Source: Massilia sp. H-1 (lineage in GTDB: Bacteria > Pseudomonadota > Gammaproteobacteria > Burkholderiales > Burkholderiaceae_D). From it: 64,000 bases of DNA. The stretch covers positions 5,022,001 to 5,086,000 of the forward strand of contig CP087969.1 of the NCBI GenBank assembly GCA_024703915.1, given 5' to 3'. Made by a program: the position numbers and the translations under genes. Positions 1 through 9,938 of the stretch are shown piece after piece. Each line of letters opens with the position of its first letter. The first letter of the stretch is position 1. The notes below the pieces were generated by a model. That model saw only the letters and a list, made by a program, of their open reading frames with translations, made no database searches and was not told where the DNA came from.

Positions 1-426
1 TGTCGACCAGGATCAGCATGCGCTGTTCGAGCGTGCCGATGCCGGTCACATAGTCGGCGTACGCGCTTGGCGGCTCATCTGCGGCACCGGCTTGACCTGC
101 TCCGGCAGCAGCGCCAGCACTTCGGACACGCTGTCGACCACGACCCCGACCTGGGCGCCGCCCACCACCACGATCACGACCACGGTGAACTGGTCATAGG
201 CCGGGTCGGGCAAATTGAGCTTGATGCGCAGGTCGATGATGGGAACGATCACGCCGCGCAGGTGGATCACGCCCTTGACGTGGGCCGGCGCGTTGGCGAG
301 GGCGGTGACGGTGGTGTAGGGACGCAGTTCCTGCACGTGCAGGATGTCGACGCCGTATTCCTCCTCGCCCAGCTTGAAGCTCAAGAATTCGAGTACGGTG
401 CCTGCTGCCTGGGTGGTCGTGTGCAT
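1..426 (-). CDS. cheW: Chemotaxis coupling protein CheW (3' end outside window)
   Basis: CheW couples chemoreceptors to the CheA kinase in the cytoplasm. The protein starts MHTTTQAAG and reads FLSFKLGEEEYGVDILHVQE, then KGVIHLRGVIVPIIDLR, which are the two hallmark blocks of the CheW fold. I chose the ATG at 426 because AAAGGG lies a few bases upstream; the longer open frame upstream has no ribosome site. The frame breaks near base 78, after PQMSR. Beyond the break another frame gives YVTGIGTLEQRMLILVD, the expected CheW C-terminus, so the gene is one reading frame with an indel and runs off the left edge. No other chemotaxis gene is in view. Confidence 0.93.
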
Positions 427-598
427 GATGCCCTTTCGTTCGCGTGCGAGTGGAGATGAATGCACTGTAGGCGCAAAGGCGGGACCCGTATATTGTCCTT
501 TGGTGCAAGTGGCGGGCGGTCTTTGCATTTATTTGTGTTTGCGACATACTTGACACTGGCTTTTCCGCCGTTTCAACGCCATCCACGAAAGAGAGACC

Positions 599-985
599 AT
601 GGCCGCCGACCTCCCGCTCACCATGTACCAGCACATCGTCCAGATTGCCCTGTTCCTGGTGGCCGCCATCGCCTGCCTGGGCGGCACCCTGCAAATGGTG
701 CTGGGCCAGCCCGACACCTCGCCCCGGCTCGACAATGTGCACCGCTTCATGGCCGGGGTCTACCTGTCGACCGGCCTGATCAGCCTGTGGGCGGCGCTCA
801 CGGTGCGCGCGCAGGGCTTTCTGATCTATTTGCTGGCCTTCGGGGTGCTGATGGGCGGCATCGGCCGCCTGGTATCTATCGCCAAAGTGGGCATGCCCAC
901 GCCGCGCGCCGTCTGGCTCGGCTACCTGGTGCCGGAGCTGGTGCTGCCGTTCGTGATCGCCGGAGCGCACTATGCCGGGCACTGA
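599..985 (+). CDS. DUF4345-type small integral membrane protein
   Basis: A 128-residue protein of unknown function. It has about four hydrophobic segments (roughly residues 13-33, 50-68, 72-90 and 105-125) with the pattern RFMAGVYLSTGLISLWAAL that I associate with the DUF4345 family. GAGAGA precedes the ATG. Its stop overlaps the start of the next gene, so the two are probably cotranscribed. It is divergent from cheW across about 170 bases, which hold the promoters of both. The family assignment is from memory of the pattern and is moderate; the coding call is firm. Confidence 0.75.
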   Translation: MAADLPLTMYQHIVQIALFLVAAIACLGGTLQMVLGQPDTSPRLDNVHRFMAGVYLSTGLISLWAALTVRAQGFLIYLLAFGVLMGGIGRLVSIAKVGMPTPRAVWLGYLVPELVLPFVIAGAHYAGH

Positions 986-1487
986 GATGGGCAAACAGAT
1001 TCCGTTAGCCATGCTGCCGCTGCTGCTGCGGGCGGCCATGGTATTCCCGCACAAGAAGCTGCCGCCCGACTTTTGGCGCAACGAGCACGGCCCGACCATC
1101 CTGGACGGGTTCAGCGCGCTGGCGCCCCTGATCCTCGGCGCGGGCTTGCCGGACGCGGCCGTTCCGCCCGGCTACCGCATGCTGGCGCTCCTGTTCGACT
1201 GGGAATCGCAGTGCCAGTTCAACGGCTGGGGCGCCTTCGAGAATGTGAATGACGCCGAATTTGCCGCCATCCTGCAAGGCTACACCAGCGTGGGACTGGT
1301 GGCCGAAGCGACCAGCCTGCGCAAGCAGATGGATGCCTTTCTGGCCCACCCGGACGACCTGGAACCGATGCTGCTGGCGGCCGAGGCGCACCGGCACGCT
1401 TTCTCTGGCGAGCTGGACCGGCTTGAATACCTGACCCAGTATTTCTGCGACCATGCCGACGCGCTCCTGTACGAGCCGCAAGCGTGA
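972..1487 (+). CDS. Hypothetical protein, DMP19/DUF4375-like
   Basis: A soluble, acidic protein of 171 residues, or 166 if it starts at the second ATG at 987. The middle reads LLFDWESQCQFNGWGAFEN, then a helical segment with LQGYTSVGLVAEATSLRKQ. This resembles the DMP19/DUF4375 group, whose members have an aromatic, Asn-rich central block; some are acidic DNA mimics. The similarity is weak. It overlaps the upstream DUF4345 gene by 14 bases from the first ATG, which supports translational coupling. Function unknown. Confidence 0.6.
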   Translation: MPGTEMGKQIPLAMLPLLLRAAMVFPHKKLPPDFWRNEHGPTILDGFSALAPLILGAGLPDAAVPPGYRMLALLFDWESQCQFNGWGAFENVNDAEFAAILQGYTSVGLVAEATSLRKQMDAFLAHPDDLEPMLLAAEAHRHAFSGELDRLEYLTQYFCDHADALLYEPQA

Positions 1488-1584
1488 GGGGCGCAGGATG
1501 CGCCTCGCAATTTCTTGTGCGCGCAGGTGAACTTTGCTCAGCGCGGCAAGTCATAGGGGATTAGTCTTTACACTCCCTCGTCCC

Positions 1585-3677
1585 ATGACCCATGCTGTTC
1601 TGGTGATCAGCGACCAGCTTCGTGATTCCAGTATTCTGCGGCAAGCGCTGGCCTTACGCGGCGAAATGCCGTTCGCAGTGGTTCCAGTGCGCAACCTGCA
1701 CGACGCGTTGCGCCGTCTGGACGCGGCGGCGGTCGACATCATCCTCCTCACCCTCGATCTGCCCGACAGCACCGGCCTGGCCACCTTCGAACGGGTGCAG
1801 GCGGCGGCGCTTAGCCACGCCGATCGTGATCCTGTGCGGCACGCCGGACGAGTCCGAAGCCATGGCCGCCATGCAGCGCGGCGCCCAGGGCTTTTTTCGA
1901 CGCGCAACATCGATGACGGCCTGGTGGCGCAGGCGCTGCGCAGCATGATTTGCCGCAAGTCGGTCGAGGAAGCCTTGCATCTCGAAAAAAAAAAAGCCGC
2001 ATCCTGCTCGAAGCGATCGGCGAGGCGGTGCTGGGCACGGATCTGCGCGGCAGCATCAGTTACCTGAACCACGTGGCCGAGGCAATGACAGGCTGGTCCG
2101 GCCACGAATGCGCGGGCCTGAACATCGCCGACGTGGCGCCGCTGGTCGATCCCTGCAGCCATGAACTGATCTGGGAAACCATGCTGCGCGCGATACGCGC
2201 CGACCAGCCGATCCAGACCGCGGCCGGGCTGGTGCTGGTCGGGCAGGACGGCCAGGAGCGCCCGGTCGACCTGACGGTCGGACCTGTGCACGAACGCAAT
2301 GGCCACCTGAGCGGGGCGGTGGTGGTCCTGCACGACGCCACCGAGGCCCAGGCCGCCAGCTACAAGAAGCTCACCTACCTTGCCGAGCATGATTTCCTGA
2401 CCGGCTTGCCGAACCGGCTGCTGCTCCATGACCGGATCTCGCAAGCGATCATCCAGGCCGGGCGCTCGGGCAAGGGCCTGGCCGTGCTGTTCCTCGACCT
2501 CGACAACTTCAAGCATGTCAACGATTCGCTCGGGCATGCGGTGGGCGACAAGCTGCTGCAGTCGGTCGCGCGCTCGCTGACCGATTGCGTGCGCACCAGC
2601 GACACGGTCAGCCGCCAGGGCGGGGACGAGTTCATCATCGTGGTGCTGGACGAATCCAACCCCGCCGATGTCGCCTTGTCGGCCGACAAAATCCTGGTAA
2701 GCATTGCTTAAGCGCCCACACGATCGACAACCACTTGCTGCATGTATCGACCAGCATCGGTATTGCCGTCTATCCACAAGATGGCCGGGACCCGGACACC
2801 CTGATCAAGAATGCCGACACCGCCATGTACTGCGCCAAGAGCGCCGGGCGCAACAGTTACCAGTTCTTCGACCGCGAAATGAATGTGCGCGCGGTCGAGC
2901 GCCAGATCATCGAGGCGCATCTGCGCGAGGCGCTCAAGCAGGGGCGAGTTCATGCTGTACTACCAGCCCAAGGTCGATCTGAGCAATTTCCGGATCACGG
3001 GAGCCGAGGCCTTGCTGCGCTGGCGCCACGACCTGCGCGGCGTGGTCTTGCCCGAATATTTCGTGCCGATCGCCGAAGACTGCGGGCTGATCGGCGCGGT
3101 CGGGCACTGGGTGCTGCGCGAAGCGTGCCGCCAGGCCAAGAGCTGGCACGATGCTTAGGCCTGCATTTCGGGCCGATCGCCGTCAATGTGTCGGCCACGG
3201 AATTTCGCAGCCGCACTTTCCTCGACGGCGTGCGCGCGGTGCTGGCCGAGACCGGCGTGCCGCCCTCGGCCATCGAGCTGGAACTGACCGAAAGCGTGCT
3301 GATGCAGGATGCCACGAGCAGCCAGGCGACCTTGCGCGCTCAAGGAACTGGGCATCGTGCTCAGCGTGGACGATTTCGGCACCGGCTATTCGAGCCTCAG
3401 CTATCTCAAACAATTTCCGATCGATGTGCTCAAGATCGACCAATCCTTCGTGCTGGACCTTGAATCCGATGCCGACAATGGCATCATCGTCACCGCCGTG
3501 GTCGGCATGGGGCGCAGCCTGGGCTTGCGCGTGATCGCCGAAGGCGTCGAGACGCAAGCGCAGTGCCAGTTCCTGCGCTCGCGCGACTGCGACGAGGCGC
3601 AGGGATATTTCTTCAGCCATCCGCTCGACGCCCAGGCGTTCTCGCAACTGGCCGCCACCGGCTTCGCGCGCAGCTGA
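1585..3677 (+). CDS. Receiver-PAS-GGDEF-EAL c-di-GMP signalling protein (frame broken)
   Basis: A cytoplasmic c-di-GMP protein of about 695 residues. Domains in order: a receiver-like domain ([11 protein letters not shown] through [15 protein letters not shown]), a PAS domain ([16 protein letters not shown]), a GGDEF domain with an intact SRQGGDEF motif, and an EAL domain with [25 protein letters not shown] and [10 protein letters not shown]. Both catalytic signatures are present, so synthesis, hydrolysis or both are possible. The frame breaks near 1811, 1900, 1990 (an A11 run), 2708, 2943, 3157 and 3340. Three of these (1811, 2708, 3157) are the recurrent TTAG/TTAAG insertions; the others are homopolymer-type indels. 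I treat it as one functional gene in the organism. Confidence 0.85.
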
Positions 3678-3822
3678 ACCATTTGGATCGGTGAACGACT
3701 TCCTGCCGTCGTCTGCTTTCCAAATCGCAACGTCGCCATTTCAGCCGCGGTCGTCAAGGTCGTCGCACATGGGGTCCAGGTCCGCGACATGGTCAACGGG
3801 CGGCGCTTGCCAATCCAGGGCG

Positions 3823-4017
3823 TCATTGCAGGGCCAGGTACAAGGTTAAATAGGCGCCGAATACTGGCACGAGCACGATGATGGTGGCTTGCGCCCATCG
3901 TTGCGCGGGCTCATAGAACGGCGAGGCGAAGATCTTTCTTATTGCATACGCATCGAGGCACAGACAGGCCATGGCAAGCGCCAAGAAAATCCACTGTGCT
4001 GGCGTGATGTTGTTCAC
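3823..4017 (-). CDS. Small two-helix membrane protein
   Basis: 64 residues, starting with GTG at 4017 (MNNITPAQWIFLALAMACL). It has one hydrophobic helix near the N-terminus and a second near the C-terminus (IIVLVPVFGAYLTLYLAL), with a short polar link containing DAYAIRKIFASPFY. The link pattern recurs in small proteobacterial membrane proteins of unknown function. The 145 bases between this gene and the GGDEF-EAL gene hold no other gene that I can see. Confidence 0.6.
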   Translation of the reverse strand: MNNITPAQWIFLALAMACLCLDAYAIRKIFASPFYEPAQRWAQATIIVLVPVFGAYLTLYLALQ

Positions 4018-4118
4018 CTTGTTCCTGACGGGCCGTCCTGGGAGTCTGAAGCCAATATTGTACTTGAATCGATGTGCGCCGGGCTGACAGCAGGCCCAAG
4101 CTGGCGTAAGCTTGCACC

Positions 4119-5007
4119 ATGTACTCGCTCCTGCCCCCAGCGGCGCTGCAACCCTTCGTCAGACAACTGTGGTATTCCGAGGCCGAGCGGCAGCCCCGGG
4201 TACTGCGCGAACACGTCTTGCCCACAGGTCAAATGCATCTTGTCTTCCGACTCGACGGACCGGCGCTGAAAGTCTTCGCTGGCCCGCTGCCATGCGGCAG
4301 GCGCTACGTTTCGTGAACCGGTGGTCGGCGGTCCGCGCGCCAGTTTCTATGCCAAGGAAAGCGGCCAGGCTGTCACGTCGATCGGCGTGCAATTGCTGCC
4401 CGGTGCAGCGCTGGGACTGTTCGGCGTCAGCGCTGCCGAGCTGGCCGAACGACACACGCCGCTGTCCGAGCTGTGGGGCGCATGCGGCCGCAGCGCACTG
4501 GACCAGATCATGCAGCAAGCAAGCCCACAGGCGCGTCTGAAGGTGCTCGAAACCCTGCTCATGCAGCGATTGCCCCGCATCCAGGCCATGCACCCGGCCG
4601 TGGCCGAACTGCTGGCCAACACGCAGCCGCTGGCGCGGATCGATGCGCTGGTGCGCGACAGCCGCTACAGTCACCGCCACTTCATCGCTGTATTTCGTGA
4701 GGCCACAGGCATGGGGCCCAAACGCTACGCCATGCTGATGCGTTTTCGCGCCGTGCTGGCACGCTTGCGCGATGCACCCGCCAGTGCGCTCAGGGGCGCT
4801 TGCGCTCGATGCCGGCTACAGCGACCAGGCGCACATGACCCGCGAGTTTCGCGTTTCGCGGGCGTGACGCCGTTGCAGTATCTGCAATTGGCGCCAAACG
4901 AACGCGAATCATGTCATGCTCCCCTAGGTCAAATTTCTTCAAGACGCGGCGTCGTGCCCGTTTTACAGTACGTTCTCCCACTACCAGGAGCACATCATGA
5001 TTCATGA
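4119..5007 (+). CDS. AraC-family transcriptional regulator (frame broken)
   Basis: The N-terminal part (MYSLLPPAALQPFVRQLWYS, later HVLPTGQMHLVFRL) matches the ligand-binding half of AraC regulators with a DUF6597-like N-terminus. The C-terminus has the two helix-turn-helix units, including DSRYSHRHFIAVFREATGMG and, in another frame, LALDAGYSDQAHMTREF followed by FAGVTPLQYL. Breaks lie near 4290, 4795 and 4860. The 3' end is uncertain: the current frame stops at 5007 inside the next gene, and an indel near 4920 may hide an earlier stop. It probably controls the adjacent VOC gene. Confidence 0.8.
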
Positions 5008-5442
5008 ACTGTTCGCCTACCTGTGCGTCAACGACGCTCTAAGAAGGCCATTTCCTTCTATGCCAGCGCATTCGGTGCCACCGAGAAATTCCGACTGGTC
5101 GAGCCCGGCGGGCGCATCGGCCACGCCGAGCTCGACTTCGGGCCCGTCACCGTGATGCTGTCCGACGAATTTCCTGAATGCGGCATCCGTTCGCCGCTGT
5201 CCCTGGGCGGTCCGGGCGTGACCATCCACTTGCACGTGGACAATGCCGATGCGGTGATCGGCAAGGCGGTGGAAGCGGGCGCCACGCTGGAGCGCCCGCC
5301 GCAGGACGAGTTCTACGGCGAACGGGGCGGCGTGGTGCGCGACCCCTTCGGGCACCGCTGGAATATCGGCCACAGCATCGAAGTGCTGACCCCGGCCGAA
5401 ATGCAGCGCCGTTACGACGCCTTGCTGGCCGATGGCCAGTAA
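4997..5442 (+). CDS. VOC-family (glyoxalase/bleomycin-resistance-like) protein
   Basis: About 148 residues. After MIHELFAYLCVNDA the frame breaks near 5041 and continues as KKAISFYASAFGATEKFRL. Then come RIGHAELDFGPVTVMLSDE, GPGVTIHLHVDNADAV and GGVVRDPFGHRWNIG. These are the paired beta-alpha-beta-beta-beta units of the vicinal oxygen chelate fold, with metal ligands likely among H and E residues in these blocks. CCAGGAG lies seven bases before the ATG. The substrate cannot be told. Linkage to an AraC regulator is common for this subgroup. Confidence 0.88.
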
Positions 5443-5445
5443 GCC

Positions 5446-5661
5446 TTACAGCTTGGCGATCGAGACCTCGGTCGACTTGACCAGCGCCACCACTTCACTG
5501 CCGACCTTGAGGTCGAGGTCGTGGATGGAGCGGGTCGTGATGACCGAGGTGACGATGCCGTGCGCCGTTTCCACGTCCACTTCGGAGACGACCGAGCCGG
5601 TAATGATTTCCTTGATGACGCCGCGGAATTGATTGCGGACATTGATTTGCGTGACTGCCAT
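5446..5661 (-). CDS. TOBE-domain molybdopterin/molybdate-binding protein
   Basis: 71 residues from an ATG at 5661 with AAAGGATG upstream. The sequence MAVTQINVRNQFRGVIKEI, then GSVVSEVDVETAHGIVTSVIT and a final VALVKSTEVSIAKL, is a single TOBE (Mop-like) domain. Stand-alone Mop proteins bind oxyanions such as molybdate as oligomers in the cytoplasm. It lies 3 bases from the VOC stop on the opposite strand, and just downstream of the amidotransferase gene on its own strand, so it may be transcribed with it. No mod transport genes are in the window. Confidence 0.9.
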   Translation of the reverse strand: MAVTQINVRNQFRGVIKEIITGSVVSEVDVETAHGIVTSVITTRSIHDLDLKVGSEVVALVKSTEVSIAKL

Positions 5662-5673
5662 GATGCATCCTTT

Positions 5674-6488
5674 CTAGTAGCTGATGGGAAGGCCGCGCGA
5701 TGGCGGCCGGGTGTCGCTGCCCGGCACATACGGTGCGCCGTGCACGAATAGCTTGATTTCGCCCGGTGCGAACGCGAGCCAGGTTTCGCCGGTGGTCATG
5801 CGCGCGGTCGCGATCACGGCCATGCGGTCGTCCAGGTGGTTGTGCTGGCTGAACTTGATGGCCAGGTCGCAATCGATCAGGCGCGTCGCGAAACGGATAG
5901 GCGCGCACCACGTAGTGCAGGGCGGTGGAGCAGTGTGCGAAAAACAGTTCCCCGTCCGATAAGATGAAATTGAAACTGCCGTAGGCGGCGATCCCGGCCG
6001 CGATCTCGGTCACGGCCGACAGCAAATCAGGGCGGAAGCGCGCCGCGCGGAAAGCGGGTCCGCAGCGCCGCCATCAGCTGGCAAAAGGCGCGCTCGCTGT
6101 CGGTGTCGCCCACGGTGCGGTAATGGGCATCCTGGGGCGGGTGGTAGTCCTTGAGGTCGCCATTGTGGGCGAAGGACCAGGTCTTGCCCCACAGGATGCG
6201 GGTGAACGGATGGCTGTTTTCGGGCAAGGTCGCGCCCTGGGTTGCCTTGCGGATGTGGGCCACCACATTGCGCGCCCGCCTGGGGGCCTGGCGCACGCTG
6301 GCGGCCAGCGGCGAGTCGGACGAGGCTTGCAGGTCGGTAATCAAATGGCAGCCGATGGCATCATGAAAGGCAATCCCCCAGCCGTCGGAATGCGCGGCCG
6401 TGCGGCCGCCCCGTTCAACAAAGCCGGTGAAGCTGAAACCGGGGCTTAGCTGGTTTACTGCTGTTCATACCCAAAAGCTTAAGCACAT
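5674..6488 (-). CDS. Class II glutamine amidotransferase (YafJ-like), frame broken
   Basis: An N-terminal-nucleophile glutaminase of about 270 residues. The corrected N-terminus is MCQLLGMNS, with Cys2 as the catalytic residue. As read, the word GCTTAAGC at 6478-6485 replaces the expected GCCAGC inside that motif. A second scar near 6437 separates it from GFSFTGFVERGGRTAAHSDG. Then follow WGIAFHDAIGCHL, VVAHIRKATQG, SFAHNGDLKDY and GDTDSERAF, all typical of this family. Further breaks lie near 6055 and 5905. The C-terminus ends GLPISY at 5674. The acceptor substrate is unknown. Confidence 0.88.
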
Positions 6489-6638
6489 TGATCTTTCCTC
6501 TCATCCACGAACCGATCATAGGTTGCGCTGGCGGGAACGTGAACGAATGTTTTCGAGAATGGATATAGCAAATGCTTCCTTGGTAGAGCGCAGCTCGTCG
6601 CATAGACTGGCCGCACTTCATTGCCCAGGAGGTGGCTC

Positions 6639-7404
6639 GTGTCCTATCCCGCATTAATCGCTTATCTGGCGCGCCTGTCCGACCCGGCTTAGGCCTGCCA
6701 TCGAGCCTGTGGCTCAACCCGCAAGGCCAGGCCGAAGGCCGCTTTTTCAACTGCACCCTGACCAGTGCCTTCCAGCCCGTGCGCGACGTGGTCAGCGGCC
6801 AATTGCGCGGCTACGAAGCCGTGGCGCGCAATGCCGAGCCCGGCGACGACAGTCCTTCGCTGTGGCGCCAGCTCGACCATGCCGCCAGCGACGACGAGTC
6901 GGTCGGGCTGGACCGCCTGTGCCGCATGCTGCACGCGATCAATTTTTTCCGGCAAGGCGAGGGCGGCGACGCCGATTTGTACCTGAGCGTGCATGACCGC
7001 CTGCTGAGCGCCAACCAGCGCTGGCTGCTCAGTTACGTGACGGACAATTACAAGCGCAATGGATTCCGCATGGCGCTCAATCTGCCGTCATTAGCCAGCG
7101 CGGCCGAATTGCTGAGCCAGGTGCAGTAGGCAGGCGCTGCATCGATGCCGACCAGGTCGGCGACGACGACACGCTGGCGCGTCTGATCACCGAGGTCGAC
7201 CGCCAGGGTGTGCAATTGATCGTGAGGAAAGTGGAAACGCTGGAGCGCCTGAGTCAGCTGATCCGGATCGCGGGCGCGCTGGGCTTGCCGGTGCAGGCCC
7301 AGGGTTACGCGCTCGGCATCCCGCGCGAGACCATCATCGCAGCGCCAAGCACGCCGAAAAGACACGCCACCGGGCGGGAGCTGCGGTGGCGTGCGCCGAA
7401 CTGA
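6639..7404 (+). CDS. Degenerate EAL-domain protein
   Basis: A cytoplasmic protein of about 250 residues, starting with GTG at 6639 six bases after a strong AGGAGG. It has an EAL fold signature (FQPVRDVVSGQLRGYEAVAR) but EAV in place of EAL, no DDFG block that I can find, and RKVETLERL where catalytic members have AEGVET. It ends LGLPVQAQGYALGIP. It is therefore probably a c-di-GMP receptor or protein-interaction module without phosphodiesterase activity. Breaks lie at 6691 (recurrent scar) and near 7126. The last codons run into the convergent terminator, so the stop at 7402-7404 may itself be displaced. Confidence 0.78.
7363..7393 (-). terminator. Rho-independent-type terminator for the coiled-coil gene
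   Basis: A nine-base stem, CACGCCACC at 7363-7371 pairing with GGTGGCGTG at 7385-7393, with a 13-base loop. Read on the minus strand it is followed by a short T run (GTCTTTT). It lies just past the stop of the minus-strand gene that ends at 7444. Confidence 0.65.
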
Positions 7405-7443
7405 CAGGTCAGGCGGACCCGGGGTTGCCGGGCCCGTTGCCGT

Positions 7444-8211
7444 TTACGCGGCTTTCGAGGCGGACAGACGCTTGAGGCGTTCGAGCGTGGTTTCGCCGCC
7501 CTTGTCGTCGGAAGCGACCGATTTGCGGATCGCGTCGAGTTCGGCCTTCTGGTCGAGCGGCTTCTGGCCGATGTCGGCCACGATGCGCAAGCCTTCGGCT
7601 TCGCTCGAGACGGCCTGGGCGCGGCGGGTCAGCGCGTTCAGGGCGGTCGAATTGCCCTTCATGCCCGACAGGCCGGACAGCTGGGCCTGACGCTCCATGC
7701 GCATTTCCTGCAGATCCTTCTGGGCCTTGGCGGCGGCCAGCTGCTGCATCGCTTTCTTGGCCTGGGCGTCGAATTCGGCCAGCTGCTGGCTCAGCGCGTC
7801 GATGATCTTTTGCAGTTCGTCCATGTAGGCCTTGGCGTCGGCTTCTTCCTGGATTTCCTGCGGCAGGCGGCTCTTGTTCGCTTCTGAGCTCGTCGCAGAA
7901 CATCGTCACGGTCGCTTCCGAGATGCTGCTTAGGGCCAGGCGCTCGGCCAGCTTTTCGGTGGCTTTCTCGTCGTTTTCGATCAGGGTGCGCAGGCTGACC
8001 ACGTCCTGGTGTTCTTTTTCGAACGACGAACGCGCTTTGGCCAGCACCTGGGCGGTTTCAGCGCAGGGTGGCGGCCAGGCGGTCGCGGTCGGCTTCAGGT
8101 AGCCGTTTCAGGGTCGAAGTTCGCGATCGCTTCCGAAATACGGTCGCCCAGCACGCCGAAATGCTTCGAAATCAGTCGTGCGGTCAGTCCCCATCCACTT
8201 GCGTTGCTCAT
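7444..8211 (-). CDS. Coiled-coil protein of yjfJ/K-type cluster (PspA/IM30-like)
   Basis: About 250 residues, mostly predicted helix and coiled coil rich in A, E, K, L and Q. It starts MSNASGWGLTARLISKHFG at 8211 after GAAAGGAAG. Segments include LAKARSSFEKEHQDVVSLR, IENDEKATEKLAERLA, MDELQKIIDALSQQLAEF and KAMQQLAAAKAQKDLQEMR. The position next to a DUF2491 gene is that of yjfJ, a PspA/IM30 homologue in enterobacteria, but I cannot show true PspA homology from the sequence. Breaks lie near 8100, 8055 and 7890. It is probably cotranscribed with the two upstream genes on the same strand. Confidence 0.7.
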
Positions 8212-8257
8212 TTTTGCTTCCTTTCGATGATTAGAAAATTCCCTGCACTCGTATCGT

Positions 8258-9047
8258 TTATTGCAAAACGATGCGTTCTTGCTCCATCGGTATGCCAATG
8301 ACGAAATCGACATGGATACCGCGTTTCGACGTATCACCGTTGACGCTGTCGATGATTTCCGTCGTGATGATCAGATACTCGCGGCCGCCGCCAGCCAGTT
8401 CACGCACATACGGCATGTAATACATTTCCTGCTTCAAGCCCTGCATGCCGCCCGCGTCGTCGATCCGCGTTTCCTTGCCGAAGAAAGGACGGACAAAGGC
8501 GGCGTCCAGATTGCTTAGGCGTCGCGCGTGTAATCGATGCGGTCGCTGTCGCCGAACACGGTGGCCAGGTCGGCATCGCTGAGCTGGTCGGCCAACTGCT
8601 CGCGCCACAGCGTGTAGGACTGGTCGCCCAGGCCCGCGCCTAGCCACGCCGGTGTAGGCGTCCTGGTCTTCCGCCGTTTCCGGCACCACGCGCGCCAGCT
8701 GGGTGCAGTACATGATCTCGGCGATATCGCCATCGGGATCGGCATACACTTGCAAGAACTTTTCGTCGGCATCCTGGTCGCCCTTGGCCAGGTAAAAGCG
8801 GAACAGGGCGCCGTCCAGGTTCAGCTTGATCTGCGACACCGCCAGCACGCGGGTGTCGCCGTCGTCCGGCATGCCGATCAGCGAACCGTTGGTCTGGGCC
8901 CGGATCACCGACCCTTTTTGCATCTGCACCACGCTGCCGATGCGGGCGCCCATCGGCAGCCCCTCGTCTTCGCGGCGCGCCTTGCCGTCCAGGCCGTGAT
9001 TGCTTAGCCATGCCGCGCATATAACTGAATACGTTCTTCCAACCCAT
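8258..9047 (-). CDS. yjfK: DUF2491-family protein (YjfK-like)
   Basis: About 260 residues of the DUF2491 family, cytosolic, function unknown. It starts MGWKNVFSYMRGMA at 9047, two bases after the stop of the upstream gene and with GGAATTGAG before it. Typical blocks are LPMGARIGSVVQMQKGSV, RFYLAKGDQDADEKFLQV, YADPDGDIAEIMYCTQL, AFVRPFFGKETRI and YLIITTEIIDSVNG. Breaks at 9004, 8640 and 8516 are all recurrent scars; restoring GCCAGC or GCTGGC rejoins the frames. The neighbouring coiled-coil and membrane proteins suggest a membrane-associated complex. Confidence 0.85.
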
Positions 9048-9048
9048 C

Positions 9049-9856
9049 TCAATTCCTATCAAACGAATAATTTGCCTGGCTCGGTGCGCTGCCGCGGCGC
9101 AGGAACTTCCAGCCGAAGTACAGTGCCCAGCCCACCACCGCGATGATCAGCAGCCACGCGAAGGTGCGCAGCACCGACATGAAGAAGGAACTGCCGCCCG
9201 GGGGCGCTGCCACCGCGCCGGTGTGTGGCCAACACGCCCGCCGTGCCCGGATAACCGTTCGCATGGGCATGCGAGGGGCTCATCGCGCGGCCCAGCAGGA
9301 AGCCGGTCACGATATTGCCGAAGCCGCTGCCGTGGTTGCCGTTGTTGATGATGATCGGGGCCGGAGTGGGACCGTAGCCTGGCTGGGCGCCGCCGTTGCC
9401 GCCATACGAGGGCGCGGGCTGAACCGGTGCTTAATGGCGGTGCATTGCAGGGCTTGCTCGGCGGCCTTGCGTTCGTCGTAGGTGCGGATCGCGTTCGACT
9501 GGGCATCGCCCTTGCTCAGGCGCTGGGACAGGGCCGAATCCGATTTTTGCGGCACTGCCGCGCTGTCCTGGCGCGGCGCGCTGCCGCCGAAGGAGCCGAA
9601 GCCGCCGCGGCTGGGCGCCGGCTGCCGGGGCCAGCACGGGCGGACGCGGCGCCGGCGTGCTGCTGCGGCTGCCGAACGAGCCGAATCCGCCGCTCGATGG
9701 CGAGGAACTGCGGCTGGGACTTGCGGATGAGGATTTTCCAGAGGAAAATCCGCTCTTGAACGAGCTCGACTTCGAAGGCCGCGTCGCTGCAGTCACATCG
9801 GTGACGACGGGCAGCATCAAGGCGAGCAACAGAGCAATCTTGAAGGACTTCATCAT
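9049..9856 (-). CDS. Secreted/membrane Gly-Ser-rich protein with C-terminal helix
   Basis: About 270 residues. The N-terminus MMKSFKIALLLALMLPVVTD is a signal peptide. Next is a low-complexity region rich in S, G, F, P and R (SSGGFGSFGSRSS and repeats of GGFGSFG), then a Pro/Gly/Asn-rich stretch (PAPIIINNGNHGSGFGNIV). A transmembrane helix follows (VLRTFAWLLIIAVVGWALYF) with a short basic tail. It probably anchors in the inner membrane with a flexible periplasmic part. Breaks lie near 9630, 9432 and 9228. It is the first gene of the coiled-coil/DUF2491 operon. Confidence 0.72.
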
Positions 9857-9938
9857 ATTATGGAGCCGTTAGTAAAGGTTGAAATAAGAATAACAGTACA
9901 AATGGTGCCATGCACCGGTAAAAAAGGCAAGAATCACC

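Noticed and set aside
1551-2777. A minus-strand open frame of about 400 codons
   Set aside because: Antisense to the receiver-PAS-GGDEF part with no ribosome site; codon shadow.
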